A stretch of DNA of 64,000 nt from Microbacteriaceae bacterium (GTDB taxonomy: Bacteria > Actinomycetota > Actinomycetes > Actinomycetales > Microbacteriaceae), in the NCBI GenBank assembly GCA_025464995.1, contig JAODMO010000006.1, forward strand, positions 1 to 64,000, in the 5' to 3' direction. Position 1 is the first letter of the stretch. Every line of letters begins with the position of its first letter. The translations under genes and the position numbers were made by a program. The notes under the pieces were generated by a model that worked only from the letters and a program-made list of their open reading frames with translations, searched no databases and had not been told where the DNA came from. Shown one piece after another: positions 18,290-26,944 of this stretch.

Positions 18290-19102
18290 ATGCGCATCGA
18301 GCGGATCACAGACCTCGAACGCGACGAGCTGCGCGACTTCACCTCGCTCACCGACGTGGCCCTCCGCCGGGTAAGCGAGCCGGCGGGCGGTCTCTACCTC
18401 GCCGAGTCGACGAAGGTGATCGAGCGTGCTCTCGCGGCAGGGCATCGCCCGCGGGCCTTCCTGCTCATCGAGCAGTGGCTTCCCGACGTCGAACGGATGC
18501 TCGCCCGGTACGACTATCCCGACGTTCCCGTCTTCGTCGGCGCGCCGGAGCTGCTCAAACGGCTCACCGGCTTCGACATGCACCGGGGTGCGATCGCGTC
18601 GATGAACCGGCCGGAGCTCGTGCCCGTCGATCGCCTCCTCGCCGGGGCGCGCCGCGTCGTCGTGCTCGAGGACATCGTCGACCACACGAATGTCGGGGCG
18701 ATTTTCCGCTCCGTCGCCGGGCTGGGTGCCGACGCCGTGCTCATCACGCCGAGGTGCGCCGACCCGCTGTACCGTCGGAGCGTTCGCGTGAGCATGGGCA
18801 CCGTGCTGCAGGTGCCGTGGACCCGGTTGCCGGAGTGGCCGGAGGGTGCGGATGTGCTCAGGGCGGCCGGCTTCCACATCGCGGCGCTCGCCCTCGCCGA
18901 CGACGCCGTCGAACTCGACGCTTTCGCCGCATCCGCACCACGGAAGGTCGCGGTGCTGCTCGGTTCGGAGGGCGACGGGCTGAGCCGGGCAGCCCTCGAC
19001 AACGCCGACACGGTGGTCACCATCCCCATGATGCACGGCGTCGACTCGCTCAACGTCGCCGCGGCGAGCGCGGTCGCCCTCTACACCCTGCGGTCCCGCT
19101 GA
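18290..19102 (+). CDS. TrmH/SpoU family RNA 2'-O-methyltransferase
   Basis: A 270-residue SPOUT methyltransferase. The N-terminal substrate-binding domain (GGLYLAESTKVIERAL) precedes the knotted SAM domain with motif 1 LEDIVDHTNVGAIFRS, motif 2 LLGSEGDGLS and motif 3 IPMMHGVDSLNVAAASAVAL. The target is an rRNA or tRNA ribose; which one cannot be told. I use ATG 18290 (MRIERITDL) over the track's 18212, because the added residues have no resemblance to the family. Confidence 0.9.
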   Translation: MRIERITDLERDELRDFTSLTDVALRRVSEPAGGLYLAESTKVIERALAAGHRPRAFLLIEQWLPDVERMLARYDYPDVPVFVGAPELLKRLTGFDMHRGAIASMNRPELVPVDRLLAGARRVVVLEDIVDHTNVGAIFRSVAGLGADAVLITPRCADPLYRRSVRVSMGTVLQVPWTRLPEWPEGADVLRAAGFHIAALALADDAVELDAFAASAPRKVAVLLGSEGDGLSRAALDNADTVVTIPMMHGVDSLNVAAASAVALYTLRSR

Positions 19103-19160
19103 ACCGCGGCGCCGAACCGCGGCGCTGAACGGCACCATTTCGGGCTCCGATGGCGCGTTG

Positions 19161-19391
19161 TACGCTGCCCGTGTGCCACCAAAGGACGACGATGTGCGAG
19201 CATGACAAGCACGCCCAGGCGTCGCCCGCACCGGCTCGCTCGCCCTGGGCGTCGTGCTCGTGGTGACCTGGTTCTTCCTTCCCGGCTCCACGCCCGTCAT
19301 CCGCGGCGAGAGCCTCAACCGCGAGCCGGGCATCCTCCTCCCCGATGCCGAGCACCCGCCGGTGCGTTCAGTGGATGGCGGGCATGTCTGA
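19161..19391 (+). pseudogene. Interrupted small membrane protein gene
   Basis: A leaderless-type promoter (TACGCT, 19161-19166) stands 6 nt before GTG 19173. The frame reads VPPKDDDVRA, meets TGA at 19203, and then stays open to 19391, encoding one membrane segment (LALGVVLVVTWFFLP) and a short external tail. The good codon usage after the stop and the intact promoter suggest a 72-residue gene interrupted by one nonsense change (GGA or CGA to TGA), or a sequencing error. No start codon with a ribosome binding site follows the stop before the membrane segment. The gene is not in the ORF track. Confidence 0.45.
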
Positions 19392-19393
19392 CC

Positions 19394-19405
19394 TACGATG
19401 AACGG
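19394..19405 (+). promoter_or_regulatory. Leaderless promoter -10 of D-Ala-D-Ala carboxypeptidase gene
   Basis: TACGAT at 19394-19399 lies 6 nt before the ATG at 19406. Confidence 0.5.
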
Positions 19406-20632
19406 ATGCTGCTCTCGCGTCGACAGATCCTGCGCCGCCGCCGCATGGCGGTCTTCGGTGCACTCGGCGTAGTGCTCGGCACAGTCTTCTACCTTCCGAT
19501 GACGCTGCTCGCGCCGCTCGGCTCGGTGCCGGCGACCATCTCCGCCGCCGACTCGGCACCGCTGCCGGCCGCGGCGCTCGAGTGGCCGGCACTCGGCGGC
19601 AGCGCCGTCGGCGCCGTCGGCTACGACGGGATGCTGGGAACCGGTGGGTCGGACAAGCCAGCCCCCATCGCCTCGATCACCAAGATCATCACGGCACTCG
19701 TCGTGCTCGACGCGAAACCGCTCGCCCTCGCCGACACCGGGCCCGACGTGGCGTTCACGGCGAAGGATGTCGCCATCCGCGCCGCCTACCAGTCGGTCAA
19801 CGGCAAGACCGAGCCGGTGTCTGCGGGAATGGTGCTGAGTCAGCGCCAGGTCATGGACGTCATGCTCGTCGAGTCGGCGAACAACTATGCGGAGTCCCTC
19901 GTCACCTGGGCGTTCGGGTCGGTCGACGAGTTCCTGCCCGTCGCCAACGACTGGCTCGCCACCAATGGCCTGACCTCGACGAGCATCAGCGACCCGACCG
20001 GCATGTCGCCGCGCAACGTGAGCACGGCGAGCGATCTCGTCGCCCTCGGCAAGCTGGCTCTCGCCGACCCCGTCGTCAACGCGATCGTCGGCACCCCCGT
20101 GGAGCAGATCCCCGTCGTGGGTGAGATCAAGAACAGCAACAACCTCCTCGGCGTCGACGGTATCCGCGGCATCAAGACCGGCACCCTCGACGAGGCTGGC
20201 GCGTGCCTGCTCTTCGCCGCCGACTATCCCGTCGGCGGGCAGACCGTCACCATCGTCGGCGCGGTGCTCGGGGGCACCGACCACACGGCGCTCAACGCCA
20301 CGGTCCGCACGCTGCTCGCCGACGTGGAGGACGGCTTCCAGGAGGTCACGTTGACGACGACCGGTGAGAGCTTCGGGTCGTACTCCACGGCGTGGGGTGA
20401 GTCGTCGAGACTCGTCGCGACCGAGGACTCGTCCGTCGTCGTCTGGTCGAACACCCCCATCGACGCGACCGTGACCGCCCACGACATCGGCGTCGCGGAG
20501 AAGGGGGCGGATGTCGGCCAGGTCTCGTTCACCGTGGGCGACGAGGTCATCACCGTGCCGCTCGAGCTCGCATCGGGCATCGAGGATCCTGGACCGTGGT
20601 GGCGCCTCACCAATCCCGGCGCACTGTTCTGA
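19406..20632 (+). CDS. D-alanyl-D-alanine carboxypeptidase (serine peptidase S11)
   Basis: A 408-residue penicillin-binding carboxypeptidase that trims peptidoglycan stem peptides outside the membrane. An N-terminal membrane anchor follows a basic stretch (RRQILRRRRMAVFGALGVVLG). The active site is complete: SxxK as ASITKIITAL, SxN as VESANNYAE and KTG as GIKTGTLDEAG. The second half is a beta-rich domain. Start ATG 19406 rather than the track's 19202, which overlaps the preceding small gene; a TACGAT -10 sits 6 nt upstream. Confidence 0.92.
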   Translation: MLLSRRQILRRRRMAVFGALGVVLGTVFYLPMTLLAPLGSVPATISAADSAPLPAAALEWPALGGSAVGAVGYDGMLGTGGSDKPAPIASITKIITALVVLDAKPLALADTGPDVAFTAKDVAIRAAYQSVNGKTEPVSAGMVLSQRQVMDVMLVESANNYAESLVTWAFGSVDEFLPVANDWLATNGLTSTSISDPTGMSPRNVSTASDLVALGKLALADPVVNAIVGTPVEQIPVVGEIKNSNNLLGVDGIRGIKTGTLDEAGACLLFAADYPVGGQTVTIVGAVLGGTDHTALNATVRTLLADVEDGFQEVTLTTTGESFGSYSTAWGESSRLVATEDSSVVVWSNTPIDATVTAHDIGVAEKGADVGQVSFTVGDEVITVPLELASGIEDPGPWWRLTNPGALF

Positions 20633-20724
20633 CATCACGGTGTTCCCACCTTCGCCGTTCTGAGTGCACCTCGGCGGCCCCTCGCGGCGCCACGACACGA
20701 ACTGAAACCCGTTCGGCTCGTCCA

Positions 20725-20752
20725 TTGCTTTCCCAGTGTTCATGCTTAGACT
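20725..20752 (+). promoter_or_regulatory. Promoter upstream of desaturase gene
   Basis: TTGCTT (20725-20730), 16-nt spacer, TAGACT (20747-20752). Transcription would start near 20760, giving a leader of about 60 nt to GTG 20819. Confidence 0.55.
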
Positions 20753-20818
20753 GACCAGCATCCGCCAGAGCTCAAGCTCGCCTCCGTGACTGGGAAGTCT
20801 TTAGACCATCGAGGTCAC

Positions 20819-21919
20819 GTGACGAATTCAGCCGTACAACCGACTGCCCGCATCATCAAAACGGGGCAGCGCGGTTTGAACAACCCAGTGTCGGAGTTCT
20901 CCGCGCTGCTGCACACCATCCGCGACGGGGGCCTCCTCCACCGCAAGCGCACGTTCTACATCCTGACCTTCGCGGTCATTACGTTGCTGATGGCAGCGTC
21001 TTGGTACGGCGTCGTCGCATTCAACGGCACGTGGTACACACTCATCTTCGCCGGCGCCATGGGCGTGCTCTTCACCCAGTACGCGTTCCTCGCGCACGAG
21101 GCATCCCACCGACAGGTGTTCGAGTCGGGCAAGGCCAACGACCTCGCCGGTCGCATCCTCGCCGACCTCTTCGTCGGCATCAGCTACTCGTGGTGGATGA
21201 GCAAGCACTCCCGCCATCACGCCAACCCGAACACGGCCGGCAAAGACCCCGACATCGAGCCCGACTTCATCATCTTCCAGAAGGAGCACGCGGCTGAGGT
21301 GAAGGGGCGCTTCGCCACCTTCTTCGCGCGTCGCCAGGGCTGGCTCTTCTTCCCCGTGCTGATCTTCGAAGGCATCAATCTTCACGCACAGGCGTTCAAG
21401 ACCGTCTTCTCGCCCGGCAAGGTCGACAAGCGCGCGCTCGAAATCGTCCTGCTCGCCGTGCGCAACCTCGGCTTCATCGCAGCGGTGTTCCTCCTCATGC
21501 CCCTCGGCATGGCGTTCGCGTTCATCGGGGTGCAGCTCGCCATCTTCGGCCTCTACATGGGAGCGTCGTTCGCACCAAACCACAAGGGGATGCCCGTGCT
21601 GCCGAAAGACAGCAAGGTCGACTTCCTGCGACGCCAAGTGCTCACGAGCCGCAACATCCGTGGTGGCTGGGCCATGAACATCTTCATGGGCGGTCTCAAC
21701 TACCAGATCGAGCACCACCTCTTCCCGAGCATGCCGCGCCCGCACCTCAAGCGCGCCAGGGAGATCACGAAGGAGTACTGCGAGAGCAAGGGGATCCTCT
21801 ACACCGAGGCAAACGTGCTCGAGTCGTACCGCATCGTCATCGCCTACCTGAACCGCGTCGGGCTCTCCGCCGGGGGAGACCCCTTCGACTGCCCCGCAGC
21901 CATGCGTTACGGTCGCTAG
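20819..21919 (+). CDS. Membrane fatty acid desaturase
   Basis: A 366-residue membrane desaturase with the three histidine boxes: HEASH (near residue 96), HSRHH (near 133) and QIEHH (near 301), the last with Gln as in front-end-like and many actinobacterial acyl-lipid desaturases. Two pairs of hydrophobic segments flank the boxes. It introduces a double bond into membrane lipid acyl chains, often in response to cold. GTG 20819 has a GAGG close upstream; GTG 20786 is an alternative. A strong terminator follows. Confidence 0.92.
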   Translation: MTNSAVQPTARIIKTGQRGLNNPVSEFSALLHTIRDGGLLHRKRTFYILTFAVITLLMAASWYGVVAFNGTWYTLIFAGAMGVLFTQYAFLAHEASHRQVFESGKANDLAGRILADLFVGISYSWWMSKHSRHHANPNTAGKDPDIEPDFIIFQKEHAAEVKGRFATFFARRQGWLFFPVLIFEGINLHAQAFKTVFSPGKVDKRALEIVLLAVRNLGFIAAVFLLMPLGMAFAFIGVQLAIFGLYMGASFAPNHKGMPVLPKDSKVDFLRRQVLTSRNIRGGWAMNIFMGGLNYQIEHHLFPSMPRPHLKRAREITKEYCESKGILYTEANVLESYRIVIAYLNRVGLSAGGDPFDCPAAMRYGR

Positions 21920-21929
21920 ACACGGTTTT

Positions 21930-21967
21930 GCGGAGAAGGCCCGGACGAGAGTCCGGGCCTTCTCTGC
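21930..21967. terminator. Terminator between desaturase and SGNH hydrolase genes
   Basis: GGAGAAGGCCCGGAC-GAGA-GTCCGGGCCTTCTC: a long GC-rich stem with one mismatch, between convergent genes. Confidence 0.85.
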
Positions 21968-21979
21968 GTACGGTCGCGC

Positions 21980-22768
21980 CTAGATGTCGAGGGGCGTCTC
22001 GCGATCCGGCCAGGCGGGGCGCTTCGCGGTGATGTTGTCCCCAGACGACTGGTGGCGCATCCGTCGCAGCACCCACGGCACGAGGTGCTCGCGGGCCCAC
22101 CCGAGGTCGTCGACGCGAGCCCTGCGCCACGTCGAGGTCGGCAACGGCTCCGGCGCGTACGGTTCGAGATCGTTCTCCACCTCGAGGGCAGCCAGCACCA
22201 TGCGTGCGATCGTGTGATGACCGACTTCGGAGAAGTGCAGGCGATCGGGAGCCCACATCCGCGGATCCTTCAATTCGCGGAGCGACCACATGTCTGCCAC
22301 GACGGCGCCGTTGCGCTGCGCGATGCCCCTCACGTTCTCGTTGTAGACGGCGACCTTGCCGCGGTGCCGCCCGAGCACGGGCGTGGTGCCGATGTCGGGC
22401 CCGTTGAAGAGCACGATGGTCGCCCCGCCCGACGCGAGGCGCTCCACCGCACCCTCGAGTCGCGCAGAGATGTCGTCGGGATCGGTGCCGGGGCGGATGA
22501 TGTCATTGCCTCCAGCCGAGATGGAGATGAGATCGGGATGCAGTTCGAGGGCGGGTTCCACCTGCTCGTCGATGATCTGCTGCAGCAGGCGTCCGCGAAT
22601 CGCGAGGTTCGCATAGGCGAAGTCGTCGGTACCCTTCGCGAGCACCTCGGCGACGCGATCGGCCCAGCCGCGGAATCCGCCCGGACTCTTCGGCTCCGGA
22701 TCGCCGATTCCCTCCGTGAAAGAGTCGCCGATTGCCACATATCGTGCCCACGGGTGCTGCTGTGTCAT
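21980..22768 (-). CDS. SGNH/GDSL family hydrolase
   Basis: A 262-residue SGNH hydrolase, probably a cytoplasmic esterase (no signal peptide). Block I is YVAIGDSFTEG (Ser nucleophile), block II Gly in ANLAIRGR, block III ISAGGNDI and block V DRLHFSEVGHHTIA with the catalytic Asp and His. The last 60 residues are basic and may bind nucleic acid or membrane. Substrate unknown. Confidence 0.9.
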   Translation of the reverse strand: MTQQHPWARYVAIGDSFTEGIGDPEPKSPGGFRGWADRVAEVLAKGTDDFAYANLAIRGRLLQQIIDEQVEPALELHPDLISISAGGNDIIRPGTDPDDISARLEGAVERLASGGATIVLFNGPDIGTTPVLGRHRGKVAVYNENVRGIAQRNGAVVADMWSLRELKDPRMWAPDRLHFSEVGHHTIARMVLAALEVENDLEPYAPEPLPTSTWRRARVDDLGWAREHLVPWVLRRMRHQSSGDNITAKRPAWPDRETPLDI

Positions 22769-22887
22769 TACTCAAGAGTGCCTCAGCGCCTACGCAACCG
22801 CCAGTCGCCTAGCACAAAGCCAGATAGTGAATCAATCTCTTTGCAGGAATTTGCCCCTGTTTTACGGCTCATGCCAAGCTATCTGCT

Positions 22888-22955
22888 GGTTCCGAGACCC
22901 GGAACCGCGCCAGCCCCGAGACTCGGGGCCGGCTTTGGCTCCGAGACTCGGGGCC
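22888..22955 (+). repeat. Three tandem stem-loops sharing the core CGAGACnCG
   Basis: Hairpin 1 GGTTCCG-AGACC-CGGAACC (22888-22906), hairpin 2 GCCCCGA-GAC-TCGGGGC (22913-22929), hairpin 3 GGCTCCGA-GAC-TCGGGGCC (22937-22955, one T:G pair). All present the same GAGAC top. They end 26 bp before the ATG of the next gene, so they would be in its 5' leader or in its operator. Confidence 0.75.
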
Positions 22956-22981
22956 GAATAATGACCGACTGGGAGGTCGTC

Positions 22982-23251
22982 ATGGGAATCATTGGCTGGA
23001 TAGTATTGGGCCTTATTGCTGGAGCAATCGCGAAGGCAATTCTGCCGGGTCGCCAGGGTGGTGGATGGCTCATCACGCTCATTCTCGGTGTAGTCGGGGC
23101 GCTCCTCGGCGGATTCATCGGAGGCGCCATCTTCAACGTGGACCTCGGCGGATTCTTCGACCTCCGTACCTGGCTTCTCGCCATCGGCGGATCGATCATC
23201 GTCCTTCTCATCTACGGGCTCGTCACCCGCGGCAGCAGCCGTCGCGCGTAA
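22982..23251 (+). CDS. GlsB/YeaQ/YmgE family stress membrane protein
   Basis: An 89-residue protein with three membrane segments (IIGWIVLGLIAGAIAKAI, LITLILGVVGALLGGFIGGAIF, WLLAIGGSIIVLLIYGLV) and the family's GRQGGGW loop. Members are small stress-linked envelope proteins once called transglycosylase-associated. GGGAGG lies 7 nt before the ATG. The three tandem hairpins just upstream suggest regulation at the RNA level. Confidence 0.9.
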   Translation: MGIIGWIVLGLIAGAIAKAILPGRQGGGWLITLILGVVGALLGGFIGGAIFNVDLGGFFDLRTWLLAIGGSIIVLLIYGLVTRGSSRRA

Positions 23252-23269
23252 GCACGACTCACTGACCAA

Positions 23270-23305
23270 CAGCGCCCCGGCGTCCTCGCGGACACCGGGG
23301 CGCTG
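23270..23305 (+). terminator. Rho-independent terminator
   Basis: CAGCGCCCCGG ... CCGGGGCGCTG, an 11-bp outer stem with an inner GTCC-TCGC-GGAC stem, directly after the YeaQ-type gene. Confidence 0.9.
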
Positions 23306-23356
23306 TCTCGTTAACGCGACGCGGCGCATGTCGGCCGAGACTGTAATGATGGGTGC

Positions 23357-24613
23357 ATGAGCAAGCAGGACGGCAGCGGCCGGCAGGTCAGTGCCGCCGA
23401 CGTCGACGACAGCACCGCCACGGTGCTGCACGTCGACATGGACGCCTTCTTCGCGTCGGTCGAGCTTCTCGAGCGTCCCGACCTTCGAGGCAGGCCCGTC
23501 ATCGTCGCCCACGACTCCGCGCGGTCGGTCGTCACGGCTGCGACGTACGAGGCCCGCAAGTTCGGAGTCAACTCAGCCATGCCGCTCGCCATCGCGAAGC
23601 GCCGCTGCCCGCAGGCGATCGTGCTCGAGCCGCACTTCGAGCGCTACTCGCACTACTCCGGTCTCGTCATGGGCATCTGCGACGAGCTGACGCCGTCGGT
23701 CGAGCGTCTCGGAATCGACGAGGCGTTCCTCGACGTCGCGGGCTCCGGGAAGCACATCGGTTCGCCCATCGTCGTCGCGACCCTCCTGCGCCAGCGGGTG
23801 CTCGCCGAGACCGGCCTCGTCTGCAGCGTCGGCGCCGCTGCGACGAAGTTCGTGGCCAAGCTCGCCTCGAGCCGGGCCAAGCCCGACGGGCTGCTCGTCA
23901 TCCCGAGGGAGGGCACGCTCGACTTTCTCCACCCCCTGCCCATCAGTGGGCTGTGGGGTGTCGGCGGCAAGACCGAGGAGACACTGCGCAACCGTGGCGT
24001 GCACACGATCGGGGATCTCGCGAACACCCCGGTCGACGTGCTCCGACGTATCGTCGGTGACGCGGCGGGCGCGAAGCTGCACGAACTCGCTTGGGGCATA
24101 GACGCGCGCACCGTGCAGCCGCGCGCCGAGGAGAAGAGCATCGGCCACGAGGTCACATTCGAGACGGATGTCACCGACCCCGCCGTCATCCGTCGTGAGC
24201 TCCTGCGGCTGTCGGGCATGGTGGCCGTGCGATTGCGCGGCGGCGGCGCTGTCGGACGCACCGTCGTGCTCAAGCTCCGTTTCGGTGACTTCACGACCAT
24301 CACCCGGTCGCGCACGCTCGGGGAGGCGACCGACCTCGGCCGTCGCATCTACGACGAGGTGAGCGAGGTGTACGCGGCGGTCGGAAAGCCGAACGCGCGC
24401 GTTCGGCTCGTGGGAGTGCGCATGGAGCAGCTGTCGGAGGCGGGCGGCGGCCAGATGAGCCTGTGGGACGACGACGACGGATGGCGCGAGGCGGAAGACG
24501 TGATGGATGCCGTGAGCGCGCGGTTCGGTCGCGGAAGCGTCACGCAGGCGTCGCTGCTCGGCAACAGGCGCGGGCGGGGCTCCGAGGCGAAGGGCTTCGC
24601 GAGGGATGGCTGA
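23357..24613 (+). CDS. dinB: DNA polymerase IV (Y family)
   Basis: A 418-residue Y-family translesion polymerase. The palm carboxylates are present in VLHVDMDAFFASVE (residues 23-36) and GIDEAFLDV; the AATYEARKFGV and helix-hairpin-helix region (LWGVGGKTEETLRNRG) fit. QMSLWDD near residue 372 looks like a beta-clamp binding motif. It has an extra 20 residues before the first motif. Bases GTAATGAT just upstream of the ATG may be a leaderless -10. No LexA box is visible at this gene. Confidence 0.93.
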   Translation: MSKQDGSGRQVSAADVDDSTATVLHVDMDAFFASVELLERPDLRGRPVIVAHDSARSVVTAATYEARKFGVNSAMPLAIAKRRCPQAIVLEPHFERYSHYSGLVMGICDELTPSVERLGIDEAFLDVAGSGKHIGSPIVVATLLRQRVLAETGLVCSVGAAATKFVAKLASSRAKPDGLLVIPREGTLDFLHPLPISGLWGVGGKTEETLRNRGVHTIGDLANTPVDVLRRIVGDAAGAKLHELAWGIDARTVQPRAEEKSIGHEVTFETDVTDPAVIRRELLRLSGMVAVRLRGGGAVGRTVVLKLRFGDFTTITRSRTLGEATDLGRRIYDEVSEVYAAVGKPNARVRLVGVRMEQLSEAGGGQMSLWDDDDGWREAEDVMDAVSARFGRGSVTQASLLGNRRGRGSEAKGFARDG

Positions 24614-24637
24614 GTCGTCGCCGTTCGCACCGGCGGG

Positions 24638-24651
24638 TAAGATTTCATCAA
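24638..24651 (+). promoter_or_regulatory. Leaderless promoter -10 of helicase gene
   Basis: TAAGAT at 24638-24643 lies 8 nt before GTG 24652. Confidence 0.5.
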
Positions 24652-26550
24652 GTGAGTACTCCGTCTGCGCCTTCCCCTTCGGCGCCCGAACACCCGCTCG
24701 ACGACGGCCCGCGGCGGCATCCCGTGACGTCGGGAACTCCCGTCATGCCCGGGACTTCCGTGGCTGACAGCGGGTTCCACCCGCACGTCGGCACGTTCGC
24801 GGCCGAACACCTCTCGCCCTCGTACCCCGAGCGCGCTGCCCGGGGCACCGCGAGCGCCCTACGAGCCTGGCAGGCCGAGGCTCTCGACGCCTACTTCGAC
24901 AGGGAGCCGCGCGACTTCCTCGCCGCCGCGACGCCTGGGGCAGGGAAGACGACGTTCGCGCTGCGCCTCGCGACCGAGCTCATCGCGCGCCGCGAGGTCG
25001 ACCGCATCACCGTGGTGGCGCCGACCGAGCACCTCAAGCGGCAGTGGGCGGAGGCAGCGCACCGCGTCGGCATCCGGCTCGACCCCGCCTATGCCAACGG
25101 CCAGGCCTTCGGGGGTCGGCGCTTTCACGGCATCGCCGTGACCTACGCGCAGGTCGCGGTGAAGCCGCTGCTGCACCGCACGATCACCGAATCGGCGCGC
25201 ACCCTCGTCATCCTCGACGAGATCCACCACGGCGGAGACGCTCTCAGTTGGGGCGACGCCATCCGCGACGCCTTCGGGCCGGCGACCCGGCGGTTGTCGC
25301 TCACCGGCACGCCGTTCCGCAGTGACACCGCGCCCATCCCGTTCGTGACCTACGCGCCCGACAACAAGGGCATCCGTACATCCATCACCGACTACAACTA
25401 CGGGTACGGCCGCGCCCTCGCCGACGGCGTCGTCCGTCCGGTCATCTTCATGGCCTACGCGGGCAAGATGCGCTGGCGCACCAAGATGGGCGACGAGATG
25501 GAGGCGCGATTGGGGGAGGGCGACACCAAGGACGTCACGTCGCAGGCCTGGCGCACCGCCCTCGCACCGGAGGGCGACTGGATTCCCGCCGTGCTCACCG
25601 CCGCGAACCGGCGTCTCACCGAGGTTCGCCAGTCGGTACCTGACGCGGGCGGACTCGTCATCGCCACCGACCAGAGCACGGCGCGCGCCTACGCCACAGT
25701 GCTGCAGGGGATCACCGGGGAGAAGCCCACCGTGGTGCTCTCCGACGAGAAGGAGTCGAGCGAGCGTATCGACCTGTTCTCGAAGGGCACACAACGCTGG
25801 ATGGTGGCGGTGCGGATGGTGTCGGAGGGAGTCGACGTTCCGCGGCTCGCGGTCGGGGTCTACGCGACATCCGCGTCGACGCCGCTGTACTTCGCCCAGG
25901 CGGTGGGGCGATTCGTGCGGACACGCCGCCGCGGGGAGACCGCGACCATCTTCCTGCCGAGCGTACCCAGCCTCATGGCCCTCGCCGCCACGCTGGAGCT
26001 GGAGAGGGATCACGCCCTCGACCGGGAGACGACCGACGACGGCCTGCTCGACGACGGGCTGCTCGACGCGGAGAACCGCGAGGAGAAGGCGTCGGAGGAC
26101 ACGCTCCAGGACGAGTTCACCTGGGAGGCGCTCGAGTCGGAGGCCAACTTCGACAAGGTGCTCTACGAGGGCGGCGAGTTCGGGTTCTCGGCGGAGATGG
26201 GGAGCGACGAGGAACTCGACTTCATCGGCATCCCCGGGCTACTCGAGCCCGACCAGGTGCGCGAGTTGCTCAAGCAGCGGCAGGCGCGGCAGTCGAAGCG
26301 ATCGAGCGAGCGCCAGCGTGCTCTGCCGCCCGACGAGCGCGACGCACCCGCGCTCTTCCGCACGCTCAAGGAGCAGCGGACGCTGTTGAACAGCCTCGTC
26401 GGAATCCGATCGAAGATGTCGGGCGAGCCGCACGGCATCATCCACGCCGAACTGCGGCGGGTGCTCGGGGGCCCCGCGGTGGCCCAGGCGAGTGTCGCGC
26501 AGTTGCAGGCGCGCATCGACTATCTGCGCAAGCGGGTTCGCGGGCAGTGA
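24652..26550 (+). CDS. SF2 DEAD/DEAH-box helicase (XPB/ERCC3-like)
   Basis: A 632-residue superfamily 2 helicase. After a low-complexity Pro/Ser N-terminus come Walker A ATPGAGKTTFALR (near residue 93), motif II VILDEIHHGG, motif III SLTGTPFRSD and, in the second lobe, MVSEGVDVPRLAVGVYATS and QAVGRFVRTRRRG. An acidic insert and a basic coiled region (RQARQSKRSSERQR) close the protein. The layout fits the actinobacterial XPB-like helicases thought to act in DNA repair. GTG 24652 is supported by a TAAGAT -10; the track start at 24463 lies inside dinB. Confidence 0.9.
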   Translation: MSTPSAPSPSAPEHPLDDGPRRHPVTSGTPVMPGTSVADSGFHPHVGTFAAEHLSPSYPERAARGTASALRAWQAEALDAYFDREPRDFLAAATPGAGKTTFALRLATELIARREVDRITVVAPTEHLKRQWAEAAHRVGIRLDPAYANGQAFGGRRFHGIAVTYAQVAVKPLLHRTITESARTLVILDEIHHGGDALSWGDAIRDAFGPATRRLSLTGTPFRSDTAPIPFVTYAPDNKGIRTSITDYNYGYGRALADGVVRPVIFMAYAGKMRWRTKMGDEMEARLGEGDTKDVTSQAWRTALAPEGDWIPAVLTAANRRLTEVRQSVPDAGGLVIATDQSTARAYATVLQGITGEKPTVVLSDEKESSERIDLFSKGTQRWMVAVRMVSEGVDVPRLAVGVYATSASTPLYFAQAVGRFVRTRRRGETATIFLPSVPSLMALAATLELERDHALDRETTDDGLLDDGLLDAENREEKASEDTLQDEFTWEALESEANFDKVLYEGGEFGFSAEMGSDEELDFIGIPGLLEPDQVRELLKQRQARQSKRSSERQRALPPDERDAPALFRTLKEQRTLLNSLVGIRSKMSGEPHGIIHAELRRVLGGPAVAQASVAQLQARIDYLRKRVRGQ

Positions 26551-26609
26551 CTTCGTCTCCTCGCGGAGCACGCTCGACCTTTCGCTGAAGCAGGCGTTCG
26601 TTAACGCAA

Positions 26610-26640
26610 GAATGGCCCCGGCATAGGACCGGGGCCATTC
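26610..26640. terminator. Terminator between helicase and cspA
   Basis: GAATGGCCCCGG-CATAGGA-CCGGGGCCATTC, a perfect 12-bp stem between two convergent genes. The remaining 95 bp up to the cspA stop are AT-richer and hold a direct repeat of GATCAAC but no gene. Confidence 0.85.
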
Positions 26641-26736
26641 CTGTAAGGCCGAACTACTGTTTGCGATCAACTACATGTGTGATCAACCGCTGGGTAGTTC
26701 TTCTGCTATCTTGCCTGTGCTTCTTTAATGCAAAGA

Positions 26737-26940
26737 CTAGAGGGAGCGGATGTTCTCCGCCTGGGGACCCTTGGGTCCCTGGGTGATGTCGAACTCAACC
26801 TTCTGGTTCTCATCGAGGGACTTGTAGCCGCCGCTCGCGATGGCTGAGTAGTGGGCGAAAACGTCCGGGCTACCATCCTCGGGAGCAATGAAGCCGAAGC
26901 CTTTTTCTGCGTTAAACCACTTTACGGTGCCAATTGCCAT
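26737..26940 (-). CDS. cspA: Cold-shock protein CspA family
   Basis: A 67-residue cold-shock domain protein with RNP1 KGFGFI and RNP2 VFAHYSAI, an RNA chaperone that melts secondary structure. It lies at the C-terminal end of the shadow ORF 26737..27597 and its true start is ATG 26940 with GGAGGAG 8 nt upstream. The leader contains mutually exclusive hairpins (see next feature). Confidence 0.97.
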   Translation of the reverse strand: MAIGTVKWFNAEKGFGFIAPEDGSPDVFAHYSAIASGGYKSLDENQKVEFDITQGPKGPQAENIRSL

Positions 26941-26944
26941 GTAA

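Noticed and set aside
18185-20761. 858-residue minus-strand ORF
   Set aside because: It lies antisense to the SpoU methyltransferase and the carboxypeptidase, both with complete active-site motifs. Its Arg/Asp/Gly-rich composition is the usual shadow of GC-rich genes.
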